NCBI RefSeq assembly: GCF_010915725.1
Contig: NZ_JAAIJR010000009.1
Location: 1-64,000, forward strand
Source of the DNA: Thiorhodococcus mannitoliphagus
Lineage (GTDB): Bacteria; Pseudomonadota; Gammaproteobacteria; Chromatiales; Chromatiaceae
DNA: 64,000 nucleotides
Direction of reading: 5' to 3'
The position numbers and the translations under genes were made by a program. Within the stretch, counting starts at the first letter, position 1; each line of letters begins with the position of its first letter. Shown one piece after another: positions 8,926 to 17,217 of the stretch. The notes beneath the pieces are model-generated. The model was not told the DNA's origin and did no database searches. It saw only the letters and a list, made by a program, of their open reading frames with translations.

Positions 8926-11486
8926 GGGCCCTGTTCTGTTCCTTCTGTCAGTGCCTCAGCGATGACACTCAAAAGCGCTTCTGAGCTTGCGTTGATCGCA
9001 ACGCCATACGTCATCGGTTCAGTAAGATAGGCTAGGCCGTCGGCGGCCCTGATTCCCACATAGGGTATCATCAAACGCCGACTGGCCAAGAATGCGCTTG
9101 GATCTGGCCCTGGAGATCGGCTTGGATGCAGAATACAGCGACACCCGATCCAGGCGAGATGCTGTAACAAGGTCGAAGGGGATGGGTTAGATAGACATTC
9201 GCATTGGCCTGTCGATAGGAATGCGGCTTCATCGTACACCTGTCCCACCAAGAGCCATCGGATTGTAGTTTGGCGAATCCGGACCAGCTCAATGAGCCGC
9301 TGCTGCTCTGATGCACTGATCTCTTGGCTCCAGACCGCGACCCATGCCGGCCCCTCTGGTGCCTCGATCGGAGCCCAGAGATTGTCGATTCGCGTGTCGA
9401 GCGGGAGGAGTTGGGTCTGATTGGGCGCAGTGCCACGATGGCCGCTGCTGCGAAGCCAGCGGGCGATACGGTAGCGGCTGTGGGCGCGCCGAACGTGATT
9501 CACTGGTAAAGGCGCCCTCAAGTAAGCATTGTCTTCCAGAGAGTCGTCAAGACAGATGAGATCGAATGCCTCTGACTTGCTCGCCAGGATGTCTAGGAAG
9601 AGTGCCGGACAGGCGCGATCGTGCAGTATCGTCGTCGTCTCCGACAGATTGAGTGAGAGCAGGGTTTGGACGAGTTCTGCGCGCTGTTCGGGCAGTTGGA
9701 AGCTGAGATTGTGCGGGGGTGTCTCCAATGCACCCTCGAGCCTTACGGAGGGTCCGTGACGACTTTCGATGTGGCGGACCTGCAGGTCTCGGCAGCCTGA
9801 GCGTTGGCGTCTCAGCAGCAGGTCATAGGTGAAGTAACGGTTGGCTGCGCGTTCGGAGAGCAAGAAAAGTCCGTCCCAGTCGAGATTGTCCGCGAGCCAC
9901 AGCCTTTCCAGGCGCGCGCGGGCTTTGAATAGCGGGTCCCGGCGCTGGAAGACCCCGGCCTCTAACCGTTGGGCTGGATAGCGTTCTTGAATAACAAGAT
10001 CGTTGTCTTTGCTCAGCCTCGCTTTATCGAGCTGGAAGGAAGCGCCGCCTTTATGCGCGACGAACACGTCTGTGGCGCAGAGGTGTCGCCATCCCGCGCT
10101 GGCCAGCCTAAAGCAGTAGTCGATTTCTTCTGCGTAGCCTAAGAGATAAGCTCGGTCGTCGAGACGCCCGGCGGCACTCAGCGCCTCCGCCTTGAGATAC
10201 ATGCAGAACCCGATGGCTGTCGGGACTTCCTCATAGGCTCGATCGTTCGCCAGCGCGGCAAGGCGATGCAGCAATGCCGTTTTTTGAGCGTTCGGGAACG
10301 GGTTGGCCGTCATTGGCTGCGGGTAGCTGAACAGTTGGGCGTTGTTCGACAACGGCGTGGCTGTTGCGACATCCGGATCGGACCATGCGGCCGCGCTGAG
10401 GCGATCGAGCCAGTCGCCGTAGACGATGGTGTCTGAGTTGAGCCAGACCATGTCGCGCCCTCTGCAGACATCCATCGCGAAGTTGATCGCGCCAATGAAG
10501 CCGAGGTTGCGTTGGGTCTGCAAGTACACGCCCTGCGCATTATGCGCGACCGCCCTTAGCCAGGGTTTTATCTCGGGCTCGGGCGAGCAGTCGTTTACGA
10601 GGACTAGGCGGAATGCTGTGCTGTTCGCGGCTTTGCTGGTGAGTACGGAATCGATGCATCGCGCCGCAAGTTCATGCCCACGATACACCGGGATCACGAG
10701 GTTGACGCCCCCAGATCGTCGTGAGGGAGAGCCGGTTGGCGCGCGACACTTGGGCGGCGGCGGCGGAGGCCCGTAGCGCATAGGGGCTCCGGACAACCGG
10801 GTGTGATCTGCAGCGAATACGTCGATCATGAGCCCCTCGCGTCCAGGTATGTCCGGGAGGCTGTGGGAGAAGGCTCGGCCGAGGGGGAATCGTTCTGAAG
10901 GAATCAGGGTGCTGCTGAGCCGCCCGTTGGAGTAGATCTTGATCTCGGGCGCATGTGTTGGGAAAACGCTGTCATAGGCCCAGCCTTTGAGTTGAGTCCC
11001 TTCGATCCATGCGGCTCCCAAGATTTGGCGGGCCTCCCCCAGCGACCGTGATGCCCGACGAAGGGCCCGGCGGTTGTGTGACCGCAAGTGCAGGAACTCG
11101 GCCTTGGCTAGGCTCTGAGAGCTGGGCAAGGCAGAGAGCCCGAGCTTCTCCAAAAGTATCCAAGTGTGCCCTAAGGCGCTGGCCTGACGCGGATCCTCGC
11201 TTGCCAGGGCTAGCCACTGCTCAAGGGCGAACTCTGGGCGGCCGCTTTGTTCAAACGCCCTCGCCAGTCCTTGGGAGAGCTGTTTGTGGCCAGGGTGGCG
11301 TTGAATCGCGGCCAAGAATCGCACCACAGCGAGTGCCGGCTGACCAGCGCGCAGCGCAGTCGAGGCGCGCAGGACGGCGATCCCCTGCCTGCCCGGAAAG
11401 GCCCCTGTAGCAAGGTCGAGCCAGCGGATTGCTCGGGCGGGATGCGCGCGACTCTCTTGGCGGAGATGTTGCAGGAACTGTGACAT
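8922..11486 (-). CDS. GT2-family glycosyltransferase with helical N-terminus and one beta module
   Basis: An 854-residue protein. Residues 1-150 are helical and TPR-like. One copy of the shared module lies at about 155-230 (LKGWAYDSV), then a proline run at 240-245. The GT-A domain at about 260-520 has VNLVIPVYRG, LVNDCSPEPE, WLNSDT and EEIDYCFR, and is closely similar in layout to the GT-A part of the 1117-residue protein (both keep PTAIGFCMYLK/PTAIGFCMFIK and a QRRDPL/IRRDPL-type tail). The C-terminal 300 residues are unrecognised and could be a degenerate second transferase domain. It is the first glycosyltransferase after the RTX gene on the minus strand, separated by a strong hairpin. 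Confidence 0.85.
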   Translation of the reverse strand: MSQFLQHLRQESRAHPARAIRWLDLATGAFPGRQGIAVLRASTALRAGQPALAVVRFLAAIQRHPGHKQLSQGLARAFEQSGRPEFALEQWLALASEDPRQASALGHTWILLEKLGLSALPSSQSLAKAEFLHLRSHNRRALRRASRSLGEARQILGAAWIEGTQLKGWAYDSVFPTHAPEIKIYSNGRLSSTLIPSERFPLGRAFSHSLPDIPGREGLMIDVFAADHTRLSGAPMRYGPPPPPPKCRAPTGSPSRRSGGVNLVIPVYRGHELAARCIDSVLTSKAANSTAFRLVLVNDCSPEPEIKPWLRAVAHNAQGVYLQTQRNLGFIGAINFAMDVCRGRDMVWLNSDTIVYGDWLDRLSAAAWSDPDVATATPLSNNAQLFSYPQPMTANPFPNAQKTALLHRLAALANDRAYEEVPTAIGFCMYLKAEALSAAGRLDDRAYLLGYAEEIDYCFRLASAGWRHLCATDVFVAHKGGASFQLDKARLSKDNDLVIQERYPAQRLEAGVFQRRDPLFKARARLERLWLADNLDWDGLFLLSERAANRYFTYDLLLRRQRSGCRDLQVRHIESRHGPSVRLEGALETPPHNLSFQLPEQRAELVQTLLSLNLSETTTILHDRACPALFLDILASKSEAFDLICLDDSLEDNAYLRAPLPVNHVRRAHSRYRIARWLRSSGHRGTAPNQTQLLPLDTRIDNLWAPIEAPEGPAWVAVWSQEISASEQQRLIELVRIRQTTIRWLLVGQVYDEAAFLSTGQCECLSNPSPSTLLQHLAWIGCRCILHPSRSPGPDPSAFLASRRLMIPYVGIRAADGLAYLTEPMTYGVAINASSEALLSVIAEALTEGTEQGP

Positions 11487-11531
11487 TCACAGGGTCGCGC
11501 GAGTCTATCGCAGGGTTCATACAAACGATGA

Positions 11532-11553
11532 GGGCGGCCTAAGAAGGCCGCCC
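11532..11553 (-). terminator. Strong stem-loop between RTX gene and glycosyltransferase operon
   Basis: GGGCGGCC and GGCCGCCC form an 8-bp perfect GC stem with a 6-base loop (TAAGAA on the plus strand). It lies 28 bases after the RTX stop and before the 854-residue glycosyltransferase. On the minus strand it is followed by TCATCGTTTG, a weak T content, so partial termination or mRNA 3'-end protection is more likely than a full stop. It could set a high ratio of secreted substrate to enzymes. Confidence 0.5.
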
Positions 11554-11581
11554 AGATCTCAGGGGCGAGTTGGCGCGGAAC

Positions 11582-12304
11582 TCAGAAGTCTTCTGGATCA
11601 AGATCGTCGACGGTATCGTCGACGTCAAGCTGCTTGCCCAACTCGTCCCCGTAGTTGATCTGTTCCACGTTGACCACTGTTACGGTTTGCCCGGTAGCCG
11701 CGTTCGTGTAGGTAACTTCCCCGGTGCCCTCATCGGTTTCCGAGGTCCAGTCGTCGGAGGTGCCGGACAGCGTCAAGGTGTCATTTCCTTCGCCGCCGTC
11801 TACGTAGTCCGTTCCTCCGCCGTTGATGCGGACGATGTCGTCCCCGGAGCCCATGAAGAGTGTCTCATCGCCATTACCCGTGACGACAGTATCGTCTCCG
11901 CCGTCTAGCACGGCCAAGAGGTCCTCGTCGCCGCCGATAACCGTATCGTCATAGTCCGATCCGTAGATGACACTGTTCGCGTCGGGTGAGGCGTCAGGAT
12001 CATCGGGGCTCAGATCGACGAAAATGCCGGACTCTGCGTTGCTAGCATCTACGGCGACCCCGTTCGCCAGGTCTTCCGCATTCAGCACAATCTGGTCTTC
12101 CGCTCCTCCATAAACAGCCAGAATATCCGTGCCATCAGGCGGCGGAGTGTTGGACTCGCCTGCGTAGTATCCGTGGACAGAGAGCATTCCATCATCGTCG
12201 ACCGCTTCATCAATCAGGTCGTTCAATATGGCTTTGGCTTTCGGTGCGAGATCAGGGTTAGTGTCGATGTTATCCCTGGTCTGGTCAGCGTAGATATCTC
12301 CCAC
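11582..12304 (-). CDS. Short acidic RTX-type calcium-binding protein, likely type I secretion substrate
   Basis: A 240-residue, very acidic protein. From about residue 115 it holds roughly seven degenerate glycine/aspartate nonapeptides (for example GGDDTVVTG, GSGDDIVRI, GGEGNDTLTL), the calcium-binding beta-roll signature of RTX proteins. There is no N-terminal signal peptide, and it ends with DLDPEDF, consistent with a C-terminal type I secretion signal. The start GTG at 12304 follows a GGGGGAGAG ribosome site. The ABC exporter and adaptor genes start 1 kb away on the other strand, which supports secretion by that system. It is short for an RTX protein and has no enzyme domain; a surface-layer, adhesin or matrix role is inferred. 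Confidence 0.8.
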   Translation of the reverse strand: MGDIYADQTRDNIDTNPDLAPKAKAILNDLIDEAVDDDGMLSVHGYYAGESNTPPPDGTDILAVYGGAEDQIVLNAEDLANGVAVDASNAESGIFVDLSPDDPDASPDANSVIYGSDYDDTVIGGDEDLLAVLDGGDDTVVTGNGDETLFMGSGDDIVRINGGGTDYVDGGEGNDTLTLSGTSDDWTSETDEGTGEVTYTNAATGQTVTVVNVEQINYGDELGKQLDVDDTVDDLDPEDF

Positions 12305-13311
12305 TTCACTCTCCCCCCCCGATTCTGAACGACTAAACTCGATGCTACCGTCTGCCGACTAAACCGAACGATGCCGACGTTTCGCAGAAGAGTAGCGGAT
12401 ACTGGCTCCGATGTACAGTTCCTAACCTATTGCTAACTTCGTCACGTTATCCTTGTCGTCCAGCATCCGCTGGACTGGGGGCTGGGCAAAGTCGGCGCAA
12501 CGGAGTTTGAGAGGGCCCATCCTGATTTGGCCCACCAACGCCCCAAGCGCCCTGGCGCGCCGAGCCATGCCGACGCCATGCTTGCCCTGCGGCTCACGCG
12601 CGCCAGAGGCAAGTGGGAGGACTGCTGACAGGAACTCACCAAGCAAATCGCGTGACAGATAGGCTCGATGCGCCATTTTGGGTCGTACCCGCCTCGCAGC
12701 GTGCTCCTCCCCGGCCTTGTCGGTTACGGATTAGCCTCAATCGGCTGGTAAAATCGACCTTCCTAAATAAGATACAGCCCGGTAACGAGGCTTGTTCGGC
12801 GGGTATGCGATGGCGCTCGAGAGGCAGGCCTCGGCTTCAGTCCGAGCGGGAGTCCGCCTTCCTGATGGTGCGATGTATTTCGCGAGGTTGCGGGTGGCGT
12901 GCACACATCACCCTCTGCTGATATTGTCCTGTGGCAGCACTGCTTGCTGAATCCTTTCTATCAAAAGGGGCTGAGTGTTGGGGAGTGCGCATGTTTTCGC
13001 CACGATGCGTTCACGTGTTTTTAGCATGCAACATCACTCAGGCTCAAGAGTGAGCGCTTGAAGACGTCTTGGGGCGAGTGCTATTACGCGGTTCCTCTTC
13101 GAGCCAACAAAATATCCCTACAAACGGACACCGCTACGCGAGCCAATATTAGCGAAGCATGATATGGCGGCCCATAGTGTTCACATCATGTGAATGCAAG
13201 TCTCTCGCACCTTTTTCTTATGTTTAGTTCGATTCCCCATTCGCGTAATTGTATTATTCCTGTCTGTATCCTAGCCGGATATCCATGGCTAAGAACGAGT
13301 GAGCTTTTTCC
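12305..13311. other. 1-kb divergent intergenic region between RTX gene and type I secretion operon
   Basis: No confident gene. Two exact CGACTAAAC copies at 12330-12338 and 12356-12364, 26 bp apart, lie just upstream of the RTX start and could be a regulator site. Around 12450-12630 a plus-strand frame reads FERAHPDLAHQRP and MLALRLTRARGKWED; it may be the relic of a gene but has no recognised family. The last 400 bases before the ABC gene are more AT-rich and probably hold its promoter; no convincing -35/-10 pair was chosen. Confidence 0.4.
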
Positions 13312-15204
13312 ATGAAAACGAAGGGAATGAACGAGTTGCGTCTAGCGCGTAAAGACGTTATGCGTGGCATGGGGGCCGTGTGGCTATTCTCATTCTTAAT
13401 CGCTCTTGGGGCACTAGCTCCTGTCGTTTATACGATGCAAGTCATGGACAGGGTGTTGAGTAGTCGCAGTGAGCCGACGCTCTATGCGTTGACGGCCCTT
13501 ACGGGTTTCGTCGTGATTCTGCTCGGTGTCATGATGTTCGCGCGTGTGCGCTTGATGACTCGTTTGGCGAACCGCCTCGATGACAAGCTTGGGCCACGTG
13601 TCTTCGAGATGGTGTTTCGCATTGCACTTGAGCAACCCACGCGGACATCACTTCAGCCTGTCGAAGATCTATTGACTGTGCGCAAACTGATTAGCGGCAA
13701 TGCAATGCTTGCTTTGATGGATGCCCCTTTTATTCCTCTGTTCTTTTTTGCACTCTATATTATTCATCCCTTAATTGGTATAACGGCATTGGGTTTTGGT
13801 GTGGTCAATGGTGTGCTCTTGGTGCTCAATAGCGCCGCCAGCCGCAATGCCATTCGTGAGGGGCAGCAGCAGGGGCGAAAATCCAGCGATTTTCTGCTGA
13901 CGAGTTTGCGTAATGCAGATGCTGTGCAATCCATGGGTATGTTGGAGTCCCTGCGCTTGCGATGGCTGCAAAGCCATCTCGCACAGGGGGTGGAGCAAAC
14001 GCGAGGGAGTGACTTAGGCAGTATTTACGGGACTGCTGCGAATACTGTACGAAGCTCTGCCCGCATTGGTGTTGTCGCAGTCGCCGCTTATCTCATCTTG
14101 CAGTTAGAGTTGTCGCCTGGTCTGCTCATAGCTGCAATGATCTTGACTGGTCGTGCCCTTAGCCCCTTGCAGAGCCTGATCAGTAGTTGGCCTCAACTGA
14201 TGGAGGGGCGTCTCGCCTATCGACGGCTCGGTGAGATGCTAGAGCAGTATCCACCTCGCCAGCGCCAGATTCGCTTGCCTGAACCTGAGGGCGAAATTCG
14301 CGTCGAAGCTGTGGTCGCTGGGAGTGGAGGGCAACGGGGCAGCGGGGATCCGCCTATTCTCCGCGGCGTCAGCCTTTCGGTCAGACCTGGAGAGACGCTG
14401 GCGATACTGGGTGCAAGCGGCTCAGGTAAGACGACGCTCGCACGGGTCATGCTGGGACTTTGGCCGGTGCTTTCGGGAAAGGTGCGCTTCGATGGGGCCG
14501 ATGTTCGACACTGGGATCCGCTGCAGTTTGGCCGATACGTCGGGTACTTACCGCAGGATATTCAGCTGTTCTCTGGCACCATTGCTGACAATATCGCCCG
14601 CTTTGGGCGTGTCCGGTCAGAGAAGATTGTCGCCGCAGCCAAGTTGGCCGGTGTTCACAGTATGATCCTCAATCTAGGGAAGGGATATCTGACCGAGATT
14701 GGACCTGGCGGCATCATGTTGTCTGCGGGTCAGCGTCAGCGCATTGGGCTTGCTCGGGCGCTCTATGATTATCCGAGGTTCGTGATCATGGATGAGCCAA
14801 ATTCCAACTTAGACGAAGAAGGGCATGCGGCACTGATGTTTGCGATTGAGGAGCTGAAGCGTGCGGGCTCGTCCATCGTCTTCATTAGTCATCGGCGCAC
14901 CATTCTTTCCAAGGCCGATCAGGTGCTCGTGCTCGCAAACGGACAAGTCCGCTTTTTTGGCGCGCGAGAAGCCTTTTACGCTGCGTATGCCGGAAACTCG
15001 GCGGAAGGACAAGCTGGTGTCGTCCTTTCTGGTCCGACGTTAGCGTCCGCCGGCGATACTAAGTTAACAACACCCAGGCTCACCCGTGACCCACCTAAAC
15101 TGACGGTTGAACCTTACGACGATGCCTACGATGCGGACAAGGTCATCAGCCGCTGGAGACCAATTCGCGTCGCGGAACCTTCACAGGAGTCGAATCCATC
15201 ATGA
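13312..15204 (+). CDS. Type I secretion ABC permease/ATPase (PrtD-like)
   Basis: A 630-residue half-size exporter. The N-terminal 300 residues form the membrane domain, with hydrophobic segments near residues 20-45, 55-75, 140-180 and 250-285. The ATPase domain follows: Walker A GASGSGKTTL, Q-loop LPQDIQLFSG, signature LSAGQRQR, Walker B FVIMDEPNSNLD and switch histidine ISHRR. DEPNSNLD and the single-exporter layout match the PrtD/HasD group, which moves RTX proteins from cytoplasm across the inner membrane with an HlyD-type adaptor and TolC. It lacks the peptidase-like N-terminal domain. The C-terminal 80 residues after the ATPase are an unusual proline-rich tail. The gene overlaps the next by ATGA (15201-15204). 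No TolC gene is in the window. Confidence 0.92.
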   Translation: MKTKGMNELRLARKDVMRGMGAVWLFSFLIALGALAPVVYTMQVMDRVLSSRSEPTLYALTALTGFVVILLGVMMFARVRLMTRLANRLDDKLGPRVFEMVFRIALEQPTRTSLQPVEDLLTVRKLISGNAMLALMDAPFIPLFFFALYIIHPLIGITALGFGVVNGVLLVLNSAASRNAIREGQQQGRKSSDFLLTSLRNADAVQSMGMLESLRLRWLQSHLAQGVEQTRGSDLGSIYGTAANTVRSSARIGVVAVAAYLILQLELSPGLLIAAMILTGRALSPLQSLISSWPQLMEGRLAYRRLGEMLEQYPPRQRQIRLPEPEGEIRVEAVVAGSGGQRGSGDPPILRGVSLSVRPGETLAILGASGSGKTTLARVMLGLWPVLSGKVRFDGADVRHWDPLQFGRYVGYLPQDIQLFSGTIADNIARFGRVRSEKIVAAAKLAGVHSMILNLGKGYLTEIGPGGIMLSAGQRQRIGLARALYDYPRFVIMDEPNSNLDEEGHAALMFAIEELKRAGSSIVFISHRRTILSKADQVLVLANGQVRFFGAREAFYAAYAGNSAEGQAGVVLSGPTLASAGDTKLTTPRLTRDPPKLTVEPYDDAYDADKVISRWRPIRVAEPSQESNPS

Positions 15205-16577
15205 ACCAAGGCGCGCTGACGACGACCCGTGAGGCACCGCTGGGCGAGGATTTCGAACTGCCGAACGTGGAGCTGCCGAGTGTTCCCAAAGATGCCTGGG
15301 CCTACAAAGGTTTAGGCTACCTGGCTCTCTTAGTCTTCGTCTTTGGCATGGTCGGCTGGGCGGTTTATGCGCCTCTGGCAAGTGCGGTCATCGCGGTTGG
15401 CAGTGTTCGCGTCGAAGATCACAGTAAACAGATACAGCATCTAGAAGGCGGCATCATTGATGAGATTCGCGTCGCTGAGGGCGAAACCGTCACGGTCGGT
15501 CAGGTACTGCTAGCGCTGGGCGACGTTCGAGCGCGCACTGAACTTAGGTCAACGGAGCTTCTGCTCGCCGGCTATCGAGCCGCCGATGCGAGGCTGGCTG
15601 CTGAGCGTTCCGGCACGACGGACATCGACTTCCCCGAAGACCTTGAGCGTTTGGCCAGGGATGATGCGGAGATCAAGCAGCTGATGAGGCGGCAAACAAG
15701 CCTCTTTGTTTCCCGGCGCAATGTTCGCGAGAACGGAAAGAGCATCCTCGAAAAGACGATTCTAGAGTATCAGTCACGGATCAAGGGGATGCAGAATCGT
15801 GTCGAGACAGCCAGGCAGCGCTTGGAGTCTTATGATGCCGAGTTAGCAAATCTGCGGACCTTGTATGCGAGAAAGCTTGTGGAGAACACGCGGATCTCAA
15901 GCATGGAGCGGTCTCGCGCCGAAACGGAAGATGATCTGTTTTCGTACGAATCGGAGATTGACAGTTCCCGGGTCAAGATCAATGAGGCTGAGGCGCAGCT
16001 GCTGCAGACCGATTTCGACTTTCAAAAAGAAGTGGAAACGGAGTCGCGTGAGACCGAGCAGGCCATCGCGGAATATTCGACGCGAATCGCCAGCCTAAAA
16101 GACACGCTCCAGCGCACACTCATTCGCTCACCTGTCGCTGGCGTTGTCACCGGTCTTGAAGTCACGACCATCGGAGAAGTCGTTGCGCCTGGCGATACGT
16201 TGATGGAAATCGTCCCTACGGATAAGCAGTACGTCATCGAGGCGATGGTCTCTCCGACAGACATCGACGAAGTACAAATTGGTCTGCCGGCAGATATTCG
16301 ATTCGGTGCCTTTACGCGTATTGACACTCAAATCATTCCTGGTCAGGTGGTTAAGGTATCCGCAGACGCATTGACTGATCCGAACAAGGACTTCCAATAT
16401 TACATGGCCGAGGTCAGTATCAGTGATGAGGGGCTCAATGTCTTGAGTGAAAACGGACTTTCTCTCATCCCAGGCATGCCGGCTGACGTCGCGATCAAGA
16501 CCGGCGAGCGGCCGTTCCTCAGGTACCTGGCTGGGCCCGTCTTCGAGATTTTGATGAAAGCATTGAGGGAGAAATAG
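15201..16577 (+). CDS. HlyD-family type I secretion membrane fusion protein (PrtE-like)
   Basis: A 458-residue adaptor. A cytoplasmic N-terminus is followed by one transmembrane helix at about 34-58, a lipoyl-like half (VRVEDHSKQIQHLEGGIIDEI), a long coiled-coil hairpin at about 130-310, the second lipoyl half (LIRSPVAGVVTGLE) and a beta-barrel. Such proteins bridge the ABC exporter and TolC in the periplasm. It is translationally coupled to the ABC gene by ATGA overlap and followed after 3 bases by the 122-residue gene. Confidence 0.93.
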   Translation: MNQGALTTTREAPLGEDFELPNVELPSVPKDAWAYKGLGYLALLVFVFGMVGWAVYAPLASAVIAVGSVRVEDHSKQIQHLEGGIIDEIRVAEGETVTVGQVLLALGDVRARTELRSTELLLAGYRAADARLAAERSGTTDIDFPEDLERLARDDAEIKQLMRRQTSLFVSRRNVRENGKSILEKTILEYQSRIKGMQNRVETARQRLESYDAELANLRTLYARKLVENTRISSMERSRAETEDDLFSYESEIDSSRVKINEAEAQLLQTDFDFQKEVETESRETEQAIAEYSTRIASLKDTLQRTLIRSPVAGVVTGLEVTTIGEVVAPGDTLMEIVPTDKQYVIEAMVSPTDIDEVQIGLPADIRFGAFTRIDTQIIPGQVVKVSADALTDPNKDFQYYMAEVSISDEGLNVLSENGLSLIPGMPADVAIKTGERPFLRYLAGPVFEILMKALREK

Positions 16578-16580
16578 CGC

Positions 16581-16949
16581 TTGGCTCACTTTCGTTTTCG
16601 GGATGAGGGCATAGAGGTCTGCCGCTTGACGGTATCTCCGGATGGCGAAAAAAAACAGCGGGAAGTCCTAGGCTTAATAGGTTCTCCTGATTTCACGGTA
16701 ACTGATGCGCTGCGATCAAACTGCAGTCCGGAGGAGTTGTCGGAGATTGAGCACCGGCTCAGTCTGCTGAAGCAGACAGAGATGCTCCAGGCCGAGCTTG
16801 CGGCTCGTACCCTTCCGGATCAGATTCAGAGCGCCTACGTCTGGTTGTCGAGTTCAGAGCGGCAAGGAGAACTCGCGCATCTGGCGGACGATATCCGAGC
16901 GAATTGGCAGCGACTGCGCCGGACGTTGGACCAGCGTAAGCTAATCTGA
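16581..16949 (+). CDS. Hypothetical 122-residue protein of the type I secretion operon
   Basis: Unrecognised. It starts with TTG at 16581, three bases after the adaptor stop, with a GAGGGAG ribosome site at the correct distance inside the end of the adaptor gene. The sequence is charged and soluble, with beta-strands first (HFRFRDEGIEVCRLTV) and then helices (LSEIEHRLSLLKQ, LADDIRANWQRLRRTL). No signal peptide or membrane segment. Its tight coupling to the exporter suggests a cytoplasmic helper of secretion or of substrate handling; this is inference only. Confidence 0.7.
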   Translation: MAHFRFRDEGIEVCRLTVSPDGEKKQREVLGLIGSPDFTVTDALRSNCSPEELSEIEHRLSLLKQTEMLQAELAARTLPDQIQSAYVWLSSSERQGELAHLADDIRANWQRLRRTLDQRKLI

Positions 16950-17217
16950 GTAAAGCCGATTTTCGCGCGTCAAGCGAGGCTGCGTGGATCATCTCATCGC
17001 AAGTCGGCGAAAGTGACTTGGCACCGGCAGAACGGCAGGCACGCCACAAGGAGCGGCGACAGAAGGCGGATACGCTACGGCAGTGGTTGTTCGGTGAGAT
17101 GCGGACCACAACGTCTCCACTGACTGAGCGTATGACGCTATTTTGGCACGGCCACTTCGCTTCGGCTTTCATTCAGTTCGGCTCCCCTGCTGTCTTCCGC
17201 AGCAGTTTCCGCCGAAC
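16949..17217 (+). pseudogene. Relic of a DUF1800-family gene
   Basis: The plus-strand frame from 16949 reads QWLFGEMRTTTSPL, ERMTLFWHGHFASAF and FGSPAVFR, which match the conserved ERMxLFWHxHF core of DUF1800 proteins. Those are normally over 400 residues; here only about 80 codons are recognisable, with no start region and no C-terminal part. The frame then runs antisense into the ATPase gene ending at 17218. It is best read as the remains of a gene truncated on both sides. Confidence 0.7.
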
